Notes under the pieces: model-generated
Told to the model about the DNA's origin: nothing
Databases searched by the model: none
What the model saw: the letters and a program-made list of their open reading frames with translations, nothing else
Shown: positions 1 through 5,438 of the stretch, piece by piece
Position numbering within the stretch: position 1 is the stretch's first letter
How the letters are laid out: every line of letters begins with the position of its first letter
Assembly (NCBI GenBank): GCA_018716005.1
Contig: DVKN01000037.1
Span: 1 to 17,528, forward strand
Reading direction: 5' to 3'
DNA from: Candidatus Scatomorpha stercoravium
Lineage (GTDB): Bacteria; Bacillota; Clostridia; Oscillospirales; Oscillospiraceae
DNA length: 17,528 nucleotides
Program-made: the position numbers and the translations under genes

Positions 1-158
1 ATGAGCTTCAGGGTCTCGAGACCGAAGTAATCGTCGATGTCGCGGCCGTTGACGGTGATGGAGCCGGTGCCGCCCGGGAAGAGATGCACGCGGGCGACGG
101 AGGACTTCCTGCGGCCGGTGCCGTACATATAAGCCTTCTTGCTCTTATAGGTAGCCAT
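1..158 (-). CDS. rpsI: 30S ribosomal protein S9 (uS9), N-terminal part, cut by window edge
   Basis: Encodes the start of ribosomal protein S9, a small-subunit protein whose C-terminal tail reaches the P-site tRNA. About 52 residues are visible; the remainder lies beyond the left edge. The visible protein begins MATYKSKKAYMYGTGRRKSS and continues with the family's GTGRRKSSVARV stretch and the following GxGxITVNGR segment, which are diagnostic of S9. The ATG at 156-158 is chosen because a strong GGGAGGT ribosome binding site lies just upstream, overlapping the end of rplM. It is separated from rplM by 15 bases, the conserved rplM-rpsI operon order. It is presumably expressed from the promoter at 683-711. 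Nothing odd is seen in the visible part. Confidence 0.96.
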   Translation of the reverse strand, partial: MATYKSKKAYMYGTGRRKSSVARVHLFPGGTGSITVNGRDIDDYFGLETLKL

Positions 159-173
159 TATACTTTACCTCCC

Positions 174-602
174 TTAGCGGTCGTAGACTTCGGGCTTCTG
201 GGCCGCGTGGGTGTGCTCCGCGCCGCGGAACACGCGCAGGCGGGTGAGCTGCCAGCCGCCGATGGTGTTCTTCTGAAGCATGCCGCGGACGGCGAGCTTC
301 ATGGCGAGCTCGGGACGCTGCTTCATGAGACGGTCATAGCGGGTCTCGTGCAGGCCGCCGGGGTAGCCGGAGTGAGTGCGGTAGTACTTCTGCTCGAGCT
401 TCTTGCCGGTGAGGACAGCCTTCTCGGCATTGATGACGATGACATAGTCGCCGCAGTCGACGTGCGGGGTGTAGTCGACCTTGAGCTTGCCGCGGAGCAG
501 GTCGGCCGCGAGAGCGGCGGTCTTGCCCAGGGGCTTGCCGGCAGCGTCGATGACATACCACTTGCGGACGATATCGTCCTTCTTAAGCATGGTAGTGGAC
601 AT
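174..602 (-). CDS. rplM: 50S ribosomal protein L13 (uL13)
   Basis: Large-subunit ribosomal protein L13, an early assembly protein. The product is 142 residues, the usual length, and shows the family landmarks: RKWYVIDAAGKPLGKTAA near the N-terminus, the central HVDCGDYVIVINAEKAVLTGKK stretch, the YYRTHSGYPGG motif, and a C-terminal VRGMLQKNT / LRVFRGAEHTHAAQKPE region. The start at 602 is preferred over an upstream ATG at 641 because GGAGG sits about 7 bases before it and the shorter protein matches the family length; the stretch before it is leader. It is first gene of the rplM-rpsI operon, with a 5' leader of about 74 bases from the promoter at 683-711. Some Firmicutes carry an autoregulatory L13 leader RNA here; I could not confirm one by eye. 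Confidence 0.97.
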   Translation of the reverse strand: MSTTMLKKDDIVRKWYVIDAAGKPLGKTAALAADLLRGKLKVDYTPHVDCGDYVIVINAEKAVLTGKKLEQKYYRTHSGYPGGLHETRYDRLMKQRPELAMKLAVRGMLQKNTIGGWQLTRLRVFRGAEHTHAAQKPEVYDR

Positions 603-634
603 TTCCTGGCCTCCAGTTATATAAGATAAATACT

Positions 635-663
635 TTGACAAACGCCTCGCGCCAACGTAAAAT
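635..663 (+). promoter_or_regulatory. Sigma-A-type promoter reading right, towards the TtcA-like gene
   Basis: TTGACA at 635-640 (6/6 to consensus), a 17-base spacer and TAAAAT at 658-663 (5/6). The expected transcription start is near 670, giving the TtcA-like gene at 814 a leader of about 145 bases. It lies inside the rplM leader and faces the rplM promoter head-on. Sequence match only; activity is inferred. Confidence 0.55.
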
Positions 664-682
664 ACGCTTAACGCGCTCTAAA

Positions 683-711
683 TTTATACCACCGGCGCGG
701 CGGAATGTCAA
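683..711 (-). promoter_or_regulatory. Sigma-A-type promoter of rplM-rpsI
   Basis: On the minus strand, TTGACA (706-711), a 17-base spacer and TATAAA (683-688). Predicted transcription start near 676, about 74 bases before the rplM start codon. The match quality and its position directly upstream of a highly expressed ribosomal operon make this the most convincing promoter in the window. Confidence 0.78.
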
Positions 712-758
712 CAGCGAATTTGATTTCGCCTATGGTATCTCGATTATGCTCCGTTTTT

Positions 759-778
759 CTCGCGTATACTCGCGTATG
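759..778 (+). repeat. Two tandem 10-base units before the TtcA-like gene
   Basis: CTCGCGTATA (759-768) is followed directly by CTCGCGTATG (769-778), 36 bases before the start codon at 814. Each unit holds a -10-like hexamer (TATACT, TATGCT), but no good -35 element is positioned for either. It could be an operator, a weak alternative promoter or chance. Confidence 0.4.
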
Positions 779-813
779 CTAAGTTTCGATTTTTAATTTT
801 TCGGGTGATTTAT

Positions 814-1533
814 ATGGATTTGAACCGCTTTACCGGCTATGTCCGCCGCTGTGCGGACGACTACAATATGCTCGCCGCGGGCGACCGAGTGGCCGTCGGC
901 GTCTCCGGGGGCAAGGATTCGATGGCCCTCCTCGCCTCGCTCGCCCAGCTCAGGCGCTATCATCCCTCGCGCTTCGAGCTGGAGGCGGTGACGATAGACA
1001 TGGGCTTCCCCGGCATGGATTTCGCGCCCGTCGCGGAGTGGTGTGCGGCGCACGAGGTGCCCTATACCATAATTAAGAGCGATATCCGCGAGATAGTCTT
1101 CGACGTCAGGCGGGAGGAGAACCCCTGCTCGCTCTGCTCGAAGCTGCGCCGCGGCGCGCTCAACGACGCCATAACGGCCCGCGGCTGCAATAAGCTCGCC
1201 CTCGGCCACCACTTTGACGATGCGGTCGAGACGCTGCTCATGAACCTGCTCTTCACCGGCCAGATAAGCTGCTTCAAGCCCGCGACCTGGATGTCCCGCG
1301 CCGGCGTCTGGCAGATACGGCCCATGCTCTACCTCGGCGAGGGGACGATAGCGTCCTTCGTGCGCGATGAGGGCCTCCCGCTCGTCCCGACCACCTGCCC
1401 GGAGGACCAGGAGAGCAAGCGCGAGGAGATAAAGGGCCTCATAAAGCGCCTCCAGGCCGACTACCCGGACATAAAGGACAAGGTCTTCGGCGCAATGCAG
1501 CGCCTCCCCCTCGACGGCTGGGGTAAGGCCTGA
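814..1533 (+). CDS. TtcA-family PP-loop ATPase, probable tRNA 2-thiocytidine synthase
   Basis: Predicted ATP-dependent tRNA thiolation enzyme of the TtcA/TilS PP-loop superfamily, which adenylates a tRNA base before sulfur insertion. The 239-residue protein has the PP-loop SGGKDS at residues 31-36, a CxxC pair at C105 and C108 (PCSLC), the LALGHHFDDAVETLLMN stretch at about 128-144, and a third cysteine, C195, in TTCPED. In TtcA the CxxC pair plus a further cysteine hold an oxygen-sensitive 4Fe-4S cluster, so the arrangement fits TtcA rather than TilS. The start at 814 has GGGTG just upstream; a GTG at 805 is in frame but has no ribosome binding site. It stands alone, divergent from rplM. The exact tRNA position modified cannot be read from sequence, so no gene symbol is given. 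Confidence 0.88.
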   Translation: MDLNRFTGYVRRCADDYNMLAAGDRVAVGVSGGKDSMALLASLAQLRRYHPSRFELEAVTIDMGFPGMDFAPVAEWCAAHEVPYTIIKSDIREIVFDVRREENPCSLCSKLRRGALNDAITARGCNKLALGHHFDDAVETLLMNLLFTGQISCFKPATWMSRAGVWQIRPMLYLGEGTIASFVRDEGLPLVPTTCPEDQESKREEIKGLIKRLQADYPDIKDKVFGAMQRLPLDGWGKA

Positions 1534-1647
1534 GCACGGGGCAGGGGAGAGGCGCAAAAAAGAAAAAGCAAGCGCTGCTTGCCCAAATGTAAAGCGCACT
1601 TGGTTTAAAATACACGGCGTCAGCGATATAATTTGAGGTGAAGAGAT

Positions 1648-1776
1648 ATGGAACTGCATGATAAGCTGATTAAGCTGCGCAAAGAAAAACATCTGACGCA
1701 GGCCGGCCTGGCCGAGAAACTGAACGTGTCCCGACAGGCCGTCTCCGGATGGGAGACGGGAGTTTCCCCAAGTTAA
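1648..1776 (+). pseudogene. Truncated XRE-family HTH regulator (fragment)
   Basis: A 42-codon reading frame beginning MELHDKLIKLRKEKHLTQAG and continuing through LAEKLNVSRQAVSGWETG is an excellent match to the first four helices of a Cro/C1-type (XRE) DNA-binding domain, but it stops just after the recognition helix. The expected fifth helix and any effector domain are missing. A +1 shift near the end would continue with PKLKII, which resembles the family pattern for a few residues, so a frameshift may have come first. GAGGTG lies 8 bases before the ATG, and a TATAAT is at 1627-1632, though that is too close to serve as promoter for this start. It is a remnant in a low-GC scar; no function is expected. 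Confidence 0.75.
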
Positions 1777-1783
1777 AGATAAT

Positions 1784-1863
1784 AACAACCTGCGCTTACA
1801 TAACAACACCCTCCCCCGGGTAAGTCGAGCGGCTTGCCTATGGGAGGGTAGGTTGTTTTTTTT
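1784..1863 (+). terminator. Terminator-like hairpin with two competing 5' arms
   Basis: AACAAC (1802-1807) plus CCCTCCC (1809-1815) pair with GGGAGGG (1842-1848) and GTTGTT (1852-1857), followed by a run of eight T (1856-1863). The interior can fold further: GGTAAG with CTTGCC, one wobble. A second copy of the outer arm, AACAACCT at 1784-1791, can pair over eight bases with AGGTTGTT (1850-1857), so two alternative folds compete for one strand. It lies between the truncated regulator and the truncated PNPOx-type gene, with no intact gene upstream. It is either a surviving terminator of a lost gene or an attenuator. Confidence 0.7.
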
Positions 1864-1877
1864 CTTCTTAAAATCCC

Positions 1878-2243
1878 GTGCAGTATCTCGCTACCGTAGG
1901 CCGTGACGGCAAGGCCAAGTGCCGCCCCTTCATGTTTGCCGGTGAGATGGACGGCAAGCTGTGGTTCTGCACCAACAACACCAAGGATGTCTACAAGGAT
2001 ATGCAGCAGAACCCCAACATTGAAGTTTCCGTTTCCAGCCCCGCTTATGCGTGGATTCGACTGAACGGTGAAGCCGTATTTGAGAACAATATGGCGGCCA
2101 AGGAGATGTGCATCCAGAACCCCATCGTCAAGGGACAGTACGGCGAAGCTGCCAACCCCATTTTCGAGGTGTTCTATCTGAAGGACGCCCATGCCATGAT
2201 CGCTGACTTCTCCGGCAACCCGCCGCAGGAGTACGACCTGTAA
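1878..2243 (+). pseudogene. 5'-truncated pyridoxamine 5'-phosphate oxidase-like (FMN-binding split-barrel) protein
   Basis: The frame encodes about 121 residues of the PNPOx-like FMN-binding split barrel: QYLATVGRDGKAKCRPF is the usual first strand pair, followed by GKLWFCTNNTKDVYKDMQQNP, a SPAYAWIRLNGEAVF strand, and the C-terminal NPIFEVFYLKDAHAMI stretch. Full-length relatives begin with about 15 more residues (a helix before YLATV). Here a stop (TAA, 1869-1871) lies three codons upstream and the only possible start, a GTG at 1878, has no ribosome binding site, so the gene is very likely broken. Its six isoleucine codons contain no ATA, whereas neighbouring genes favour ATA, which suggests a different origin. 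The C-terminus appears intact. The family binds flavin or related cofactors; activity is unknown. Confidence 0.75.
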
Positions 2244-2257
2244 AGAAAATATCCCAA

Positions 2258-2373
2258 ATATCTTCGGTGCAAGGTGGAATCCCTGACCGGCAGTGACAGT
2301 CTGCGAACTGCAAAAGCAGCCGAAACGGTGCAATTCCGTTACCGACGGTAAAAGTCCGGATGAGAGAGGATAT
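2258..2373 (+). promoter_or_regulatory. FMN riboswitch (RFN element)
   Basis: The stretch carries the conserved blocks of the FMN aptamer in order: ATATCTTC opening P1, GGTGCAAGGTGGAATCCC, GACCGGCAGTGA, AGTCTGCGA, the hairpin CGGTGCAATTCCG, ACCGACGGTAAAAGTCCGGA, then TGAGAGAGGATAT closing P1 (2366-2373 pairs with 2258-2265, one wobble). Such elements sense flavin mononucleotide and switch riboflavin synthesis or uptake genes off. Here nothing suitable lies downstream: the next sequence on this strand is an antisense transposase remnant. It therefore appears orphaned. The aptamer core itself looks undamaged. Confidence 0.92.
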
Positions 2374-2448
2374 GACAAGTGCAGCCCCGCAAGTGTCATG
2401 AATATACAGACAGCACAAAAAAGCCCGTGTGCAGGAAAATATGAAGTT

Positions 2449-2565
2449 TTAAGCGGAGTGGCGCAGCGTCAGCGGCGCCACTCCTGTTTTCGTTTGGATG
2501 CGCTCGTGGTTGTAAAAGTAGATGTGTAAGCGGAGTAATTGTAGTAGACTAACTCTATCGATAAT
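2449..2565 (-). pseudogene. C-terminal remnant of an IS3-type transposase (integrase-core family)
   Basis: Read on the minus strand, the frame ending in TAA at 2449-2451 gives LRLHIYFYNHERIQTKTGVA followed by PLTLRHSA and stop. This is the characteristic YYN..RIQ.K....P..yR ending of IS3-family orfB transposases (DDE integrase core, C-terminal tail). Only about 27 residues are recognisable; upstream the frame meets a stop at 2566-2568 and homology is lost, so the rest of the element has gone. It is too short for ordinary ORF calling. It sits immediately behind the FMN riboswitch in opposite orientation, suggesting that insertion and later deletion removed the riboswitch's target gene. Confidence 0.75.
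2455..2490 (+). terminator. Perfect 10-bp hairpin followed by a T-rich stretch, behind the FMN riboswitch
   Basis: GGAGTGGCGC (2455-2464) pairs perfectly with GCGCCACTCC (2475-2484) across a 10-base loop, followed by TGTTTTCGTTT. It could act as a rho-independent terminator for transcripts passing the riboswitch. However, the same bases encode the last residues of the transposase remnant on the other strand, so the hairpin probably belongs to the insertion element rather than to the riboswitch's original expression platform. Confidence 0.5.
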
Positions 2566-2587
2566 TCACCCTGCCCTGTCTTGCGCG

Positions 2588-2617
2588 AAGCCGCCGGCGC
2601 ATCCCCGCCGGCGGCTT
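2588..2617. terminator. Bidirectional terminator-like hairpin
   Basis: AAGCCGCCGGC (2588-2598) and GCCGGCGGCTT (2607-2617) form an 11-bp perfect stem with an 8-base loop. It lies 9 bases beyond the stop of the minus-strand membrane protein gene and closes the scar region on the plus strand. The flanking T runs are short on both strands, so termination strength is uncertain. Confidence 0.6.
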
Positions 2618-2626
2618 TGCCATTCT

Positions 2627-2836
2627 TTATCCTCTTTTCCAAAGCACGACGGCTGCGGCGGCGCAGATTATTATCCCCAGCGCGTAGGGGATTGCGAGCA
2701 GGAAGGCCGTGCTCGCGGGGGCGCTGCACCCGACGCAGAACTCGAGCGCGGCGTAATTGTAGGCCGTGACGGCGCACATCGCGCCGAAAAGCAGCACGGC
2801 GGCCGCGGCGAAAACCAGGGACAGACGGCGTTTCAT
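2627..2836 (-). CDS. Small two-helix membrane protein (69 aa), unknown function
   Basis: I do not recognise a family. The 69-residue protein has a basic start (MKRRL), a hydrophobic helix at about residues 7-25, a short loop, and a second helix at about 43-65 ending in WKRG. The loop contains a CxxC pair at C34 and C37 (EFCVGC), which would face the outside if the positive-inside rule holds with both termini in the cytoplasm. The start at 2836 has GAGGT seven bases upstream, overlapping the stop of the XRE regulator gene; the two genes are 10 bases apart and surely co-transcribed. It may be a partner or target of that membrane-linked regulator. The CxxC could bind metal or be redox active, but no evidence decides. 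Confidence 0.7.
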   Translation of the reverse strand: MKRRLSLVFAAAAVLLFGAMCAVTAYNYAALEFCVGCSAPASTAFLLAIPYALGIIICAAAAVVLWKRG

Positions 2837-2846
2837 GCGGGATACC

Positions 2847-3272
2847 TCACTTTTTCCTCAGAGTGAGCCAGAGACCTATGCCCATGACCGCGGCGCAGAG
2901 CATGAGCGCGATGCCGCTGCCGCTTATAGTCACCGCCGAGGCCGCGTTGAGCTCCCCGGCCCGCTCGGGCGCGAAAATCAGCACCGCGCCGAGCACGAGC
3001 ATCGCCGCCGCGCCTATGAGGCAAAGCGCGGGGCCGAGCCGCGGGGATTTGGGCGCGCCTCGGGCCGCGGGGGCGTCCTCCGCGCCGCCCGCCAGCGAGT
3101 CGAGCGAGACGCCGAAAACCTCCGCGAGCGCGCGCAGCTTTTCGAGCTCCGGCTCCGCCGCGCCGCGCTCCCATTTGCTGACGGTCTGCCGCGAGACGCC
3201 GACCGCCTCGGCCAGCCGCTCCTGCGAGAGGCCGCGCTCCTTCCTCAGACTGTAAATTCGTTCAGCAAGCAT
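2847..3272 (-). CDS. XRE-family transcriptional regulator with C-terminal membrane helices
   Basis: A 141-residue protein with an N-terminal Cro/C1-type helix-turn-helix (about residues 5-58; ERGLSQERLAEAVGVSRQTV, then SKWERGAAEPELEKLRALAE) and two predicted membrane helices at about 80-97 and 113-136, ending in LRKK. The layout is common in Clostridia, where a membrane-tethered XRE protein controls its own small operon; that role is inferred here. The start at 3272 (MLAERIYS) is chosen because GGAGGCGG precedes it; the longer frame from 3323 adds a glycine-rich segment unlike the family. A possible promoter (TGGACT, 17-base spacer, TATACT at 3291-3296) would give a very short leader and is uncertain. 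It is followed by the 69-residue membrane protein. Confidence 0.85.
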   Translation of the reverse strand: MLAERIYSLRKERGLSQERLAEAVGVSRQTVSKWERGAAEPELEKLRALAEVFGVSLDSLAGGAEDAPAARGAPKSPRLGPALCLIGAAAMLVLGAVLIFAPERAGELNAASAVTISGSGIALMLCAAVMGIGLWLTLRKK

Positions 3273-3447
3273 ATCTCCGCCTCCGCCGCCAGTATATCCG
3301 CCCGGCCCGTAAAAGTCCAGCAACCAAAGGCGTCATCCCCGCGCCCACCGGTTGCGTTTCCTATATACTACCCCACCACCCCCCAAAAACGCAAGCAGGA
3401 TTTGGCCCTTGAGCGGTATTGCGGGGGAATGCTCGCGGCGCGCGGGC

Positions 3448-4725
3448 TCAAAACCTTATCACTGTTTCGCCTAGGCGGAGGGATTTTACTTGGGATATGT
3501 CGAGGGCTTCGTTGGAGGGCCAGCAGACTCTGGCGCGGCCGTTGGTATAGAGGACGGAGCAGCGCTGGGACATGTCCTTTTCGCCGTCTGCGGTGGTGAG
3601 TATGACCTTCAGGCTCGCGATGTCCATGCGCTCGTGCGGGGCGCCCGGGTCGAAGCCGGGCGCGGAGAGGCTCACGCCGAGGGGGCTGACTGTGACGGCG
3701 CAGTCCTCCAGCAGCTCCCCGCCCGCGTCTATATCCAGAGCGCGCTCGAGGACGCCCTCAGCCTCGCCGAAGTCGACCGATATCTCCCATTCGCCCTCGA
3801 GGACGGAGTACTTCGTCCCGCTGAAGCGCAGCGCGCTCCCGGCGAGGGCATCGCGGTCAACGGCGATGTTCTCGCGCTCGCGCCGGTATATATCGCTCTC
3901 AATGCTCGAGCCGCTGACCATCGTCAGCCGCTCGCCCTCCGGCGTGACGAGCTCCGCGTGTATCTGGCTGTATGTGCCGCCGGGCGGCTCGTCGATGATT
4001 ACCACCAGCTCGCCCTCGCAGTATACGGCGGCGATAACTCCGGCGGACGTGCCCGGTATGGCGCAGAGCGGCTGCGCGTCCATGTCGTGCATCAGCGCGT
4101 CGACCTCCTCGCCGCTTACCTCCGGCACGGCGGCGAGGTCTATGTCCGCGGCGGCGTCTATCTCGGCGGCGCCGTAATAGAAGCGCTCCATCCTCAGCGG
4201 CGCGGCGTCCCCCTCGTCCCCGACGCCGTCCGCGCGCACCTCGTAGACTGCGGCGGCGGCCGCCTCGTCGAAATAGATGAGCTCCGACTTCGTCGAGACC
4301 CCGGCGAAGATTGGATGCCATATCACATCCGGCTGCACGCGGCCGAGGCCGGCCGTATCGCGCAGCGACACGTAGTACACCGCCTGATCGCCGAAGCGCT
4401 GCGCGGCTATTACGGCGAGCTCTATGCCCTCCGAGCTCACGCTCTGCTCCACGGGCTCGACGTCGTCGATGAATTCCGGCGCGACCGTCCCGCGCAGCCA
4501 GTCGAAGCCGCCGTTCACGGCGGCGAGCGCGCCGCCGGCGAGCAGCGCGGCCAGCGCCGCGGCCATGAGCGCCGTGCGGCCTATGCGCCGCGCGCGGCGG
4601 GGCTTTGCATCCCCATGCAGTTTCGCGCTCACCAGGGCGCGCAGCCTCGCCTCGTCCGGGCTCGCGGCGTCGGGCAGATTGTCCGGGCAGGCGGCGGCGA
4701 TAAGTTCGGAAATCCTCAGGTCCAT
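3448..4725 (-). CDS. Probable anti-sigma factor, single-pass membrane protein, DUF4179-like
   Basis: A 425-residue protein with a cytoplasmic N-terminus of about 48 residues ending in a basic stretch (KPRRARRIGR), one membrane helix at about 50-70, and a large extracellular part of about 350 residues beginning VNGGFDWLRGTVAPEF. This organisation and its place directly behind an ECF sigma factor gene match the anti-sigma/DUF4179-type proteins of Clostridia, which bind the sigma factor inside and sense something outside. The start codon follows the sigma stop with no gap (TGAATG at 4725), so translation is coupled; the ribosome binding site lies in the end of the sigma gene. The signal sensed cannot be deduced. 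The DUF4179 assignment rests on layout and the post-helix segment and should be treated as probable. Confidence 0.75.
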   Translation of the reverse strand: MDLRISELIAAACPDNLPDAASPDEARLRALVSAKLHGDAKPRRARRIGRTALMAAALAALLAGGALAAVNGGFDWLRGTVAPEFIDDVEPVEQSVSSEGIELAVIAAQRFGDQAVYYVSLRDTAGLGRVQPDVIWHPIFAGVSTKSELIYFDEAAAAAVYEVRADGVGDEGDAAPLRMERFYYGAAEIDAAADIDLAAVPEVSGEEVDALMHDMDAQPLCAIPGTSAGVIAAVYCEGELVVIIDEPPGGTYSQIHAELVTPEGERLTMVSGSSIESDIYRRERENIAVDRDALAGSALRFSGTKYSVLEGEWEISVDFGEAEGVLERALDIDAGGELLEDCAVTVSPLGVSLSAPGFDPGAPHERMDIASLKVILTTADGEKDMSQRCSVLYTNGRARVCWPSNEALDISQVKSLRLGETVIRF

Positions 4726-5262
4726 TCACTCATCCCCTTTCATGAGCTCCGCGCGCAGCCTTTCGCGCCCGCGGCGGAGCCGGGTCTTGACCGTGTTCAC
4801 GTTCATATCGAGCGCGGCGGCTATCTCCGCGACGCTGCGCCCGTAATAATACCGCCTCAGGAAGATGCCCCTGTCGGGCTCCGGCATGGCGTCCACCGCG
4901 GCGGCGGCGCGCTCTATGAGCTCGCGCTCCATTACCGCCTCGTCCGGCCCGGGCGTGGGCAGGGACAGTATGTCGTCCTCGAGCGGGAGCGTGAGCCTGT
5001 GCGCCCTGAGCGCGTCGAGGGCGCGGTTGCGGGCGATGGCGGCTATGTACGTCCGCACCCCTTCGGGCCTTATCCGCGCCGCGCTGCGCCACAGCGACAC
5101 GAACACGTCCGCGAGCGCCTCCTCGGCGTCCGCCTCGCTGAGGCGGGGCAGGAGCATATTGTTGATTATCGTCGCGGCATAGGCCGCGTAGCGCCCAATG
5201 AACCAGCCGAGGGCCGTCTCGTCCCCGGCCGCCATGGCCTCGAGGGCCGTCCGTTCATCCAT
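4726..5262 (-). CDS. ECF-type RNA polymerase sigma factor
   Basis: A 178-residue sigma-70 family protein with region 2 (about 20-85; DAEEALADVFVSLWRSA, then GVRTYIAAIARNRALDALR) and region 4 (about 120-172; DRGIFLRRYYYGRSVAEIAA and MNVNTVKTRLRRGRERLR), and no regions 1 or 3, as in ECF sigma factors. It would direct polymerase to a small stress or envelope regulon. The start at 5262 (MDERTALEAM) has AAGGAGG about 8 bases upstream; an in-frame ATG at 5301 would add 13 residues and lies upstream of this site. It is directly followed by its probable anti-sigma factor. A minus-strand TATAAT-like hexamer lies near 5302-5307, without a recognisable -35, as might be expected if the gene is read by its own sigma factor. 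Confidence 0.92.
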   Translation of the reverse strand: MDERTALEAMAAGDETALGWFIGRYAAYAATIINNMLLPRLSEADAEEALADVFVSLWRSAARIRPEGVRTYIAAIARNRALDALRAHRLTLPLEDDILSLPTPGPDEAVMERELIERAAAAVDAMPEPDRGIFLRRYYYGRSVAEIAAALDMNVNTVKTRLRRGRERLRAELMKGDE

Positions 5263-5422
5263 CCCACCGCCTCCTTCCGGGCGTAATGCAGCTGCTTTCA
5301 CTATTATATACGGCGGCGCAAGCCCCCGGGTTTCAGCGCCCGCGCGAATTTCCCACCCCGGCCGGGCGGCGCGCTTCGGCCCTTTTCGCGCACCGGGCGC
5401 GCTATAATGTCCCGGCCTTTTG

Positions 5423-5430
5423 AAAGGAGG
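5423..5430 (+). promoter_or_regulatory. Strong ribosome binding site of the SleB-like gene, with a TATAAT upstream
   Basis: AAAGGAGG at 5423-5430, eight bases before the ATG at 5439, fixes the start. A perfect TATAAT is at 5403-5408, 30 bases before the gene, but no sigma-A -35 element is found at the right distance, so a different sigma factor or chance is possible. Confidence 0.6.
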
Positions 5431-5438
5431 GCTGTCCT

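Noticed and set aside
1563..1582. Hairpin GCAAGC/GCTTGC with a T run on the minus strand
   Set aside because: The stem is only 6 bp with a 3-base loop and there is no minus-strand gene to terminate; kept as part of the scar only.
793..1809. Minus-strand open frame of 338 codons across the TtcA-like gene
   Set aside because: Antisense to a gene with PP-loop and cysteine motifs; it also runs through the terminator hairpin region and resembles nothing.
2469..2777. Minus-strand frame of 102 codons over the scar
   Set aside because: It is in a different frame from the transposase remnant and from the 69-residue membrane protein, whose features are far clearer.
3340..3447. Terminator for the anti-sigma gene (TTGAGC/GCTCAA arms)
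   Set aside because: The loop is about 30 bases and no T run follows at the proper place on the minus strand; evidence is insufficient.
3490..5286. Plus-strand open frame of 598 codons across the sigma/anti-sigma pair
   Set aside because: Antisense shadow of two genes with clear domains, codon usage and ribosome binding sites.
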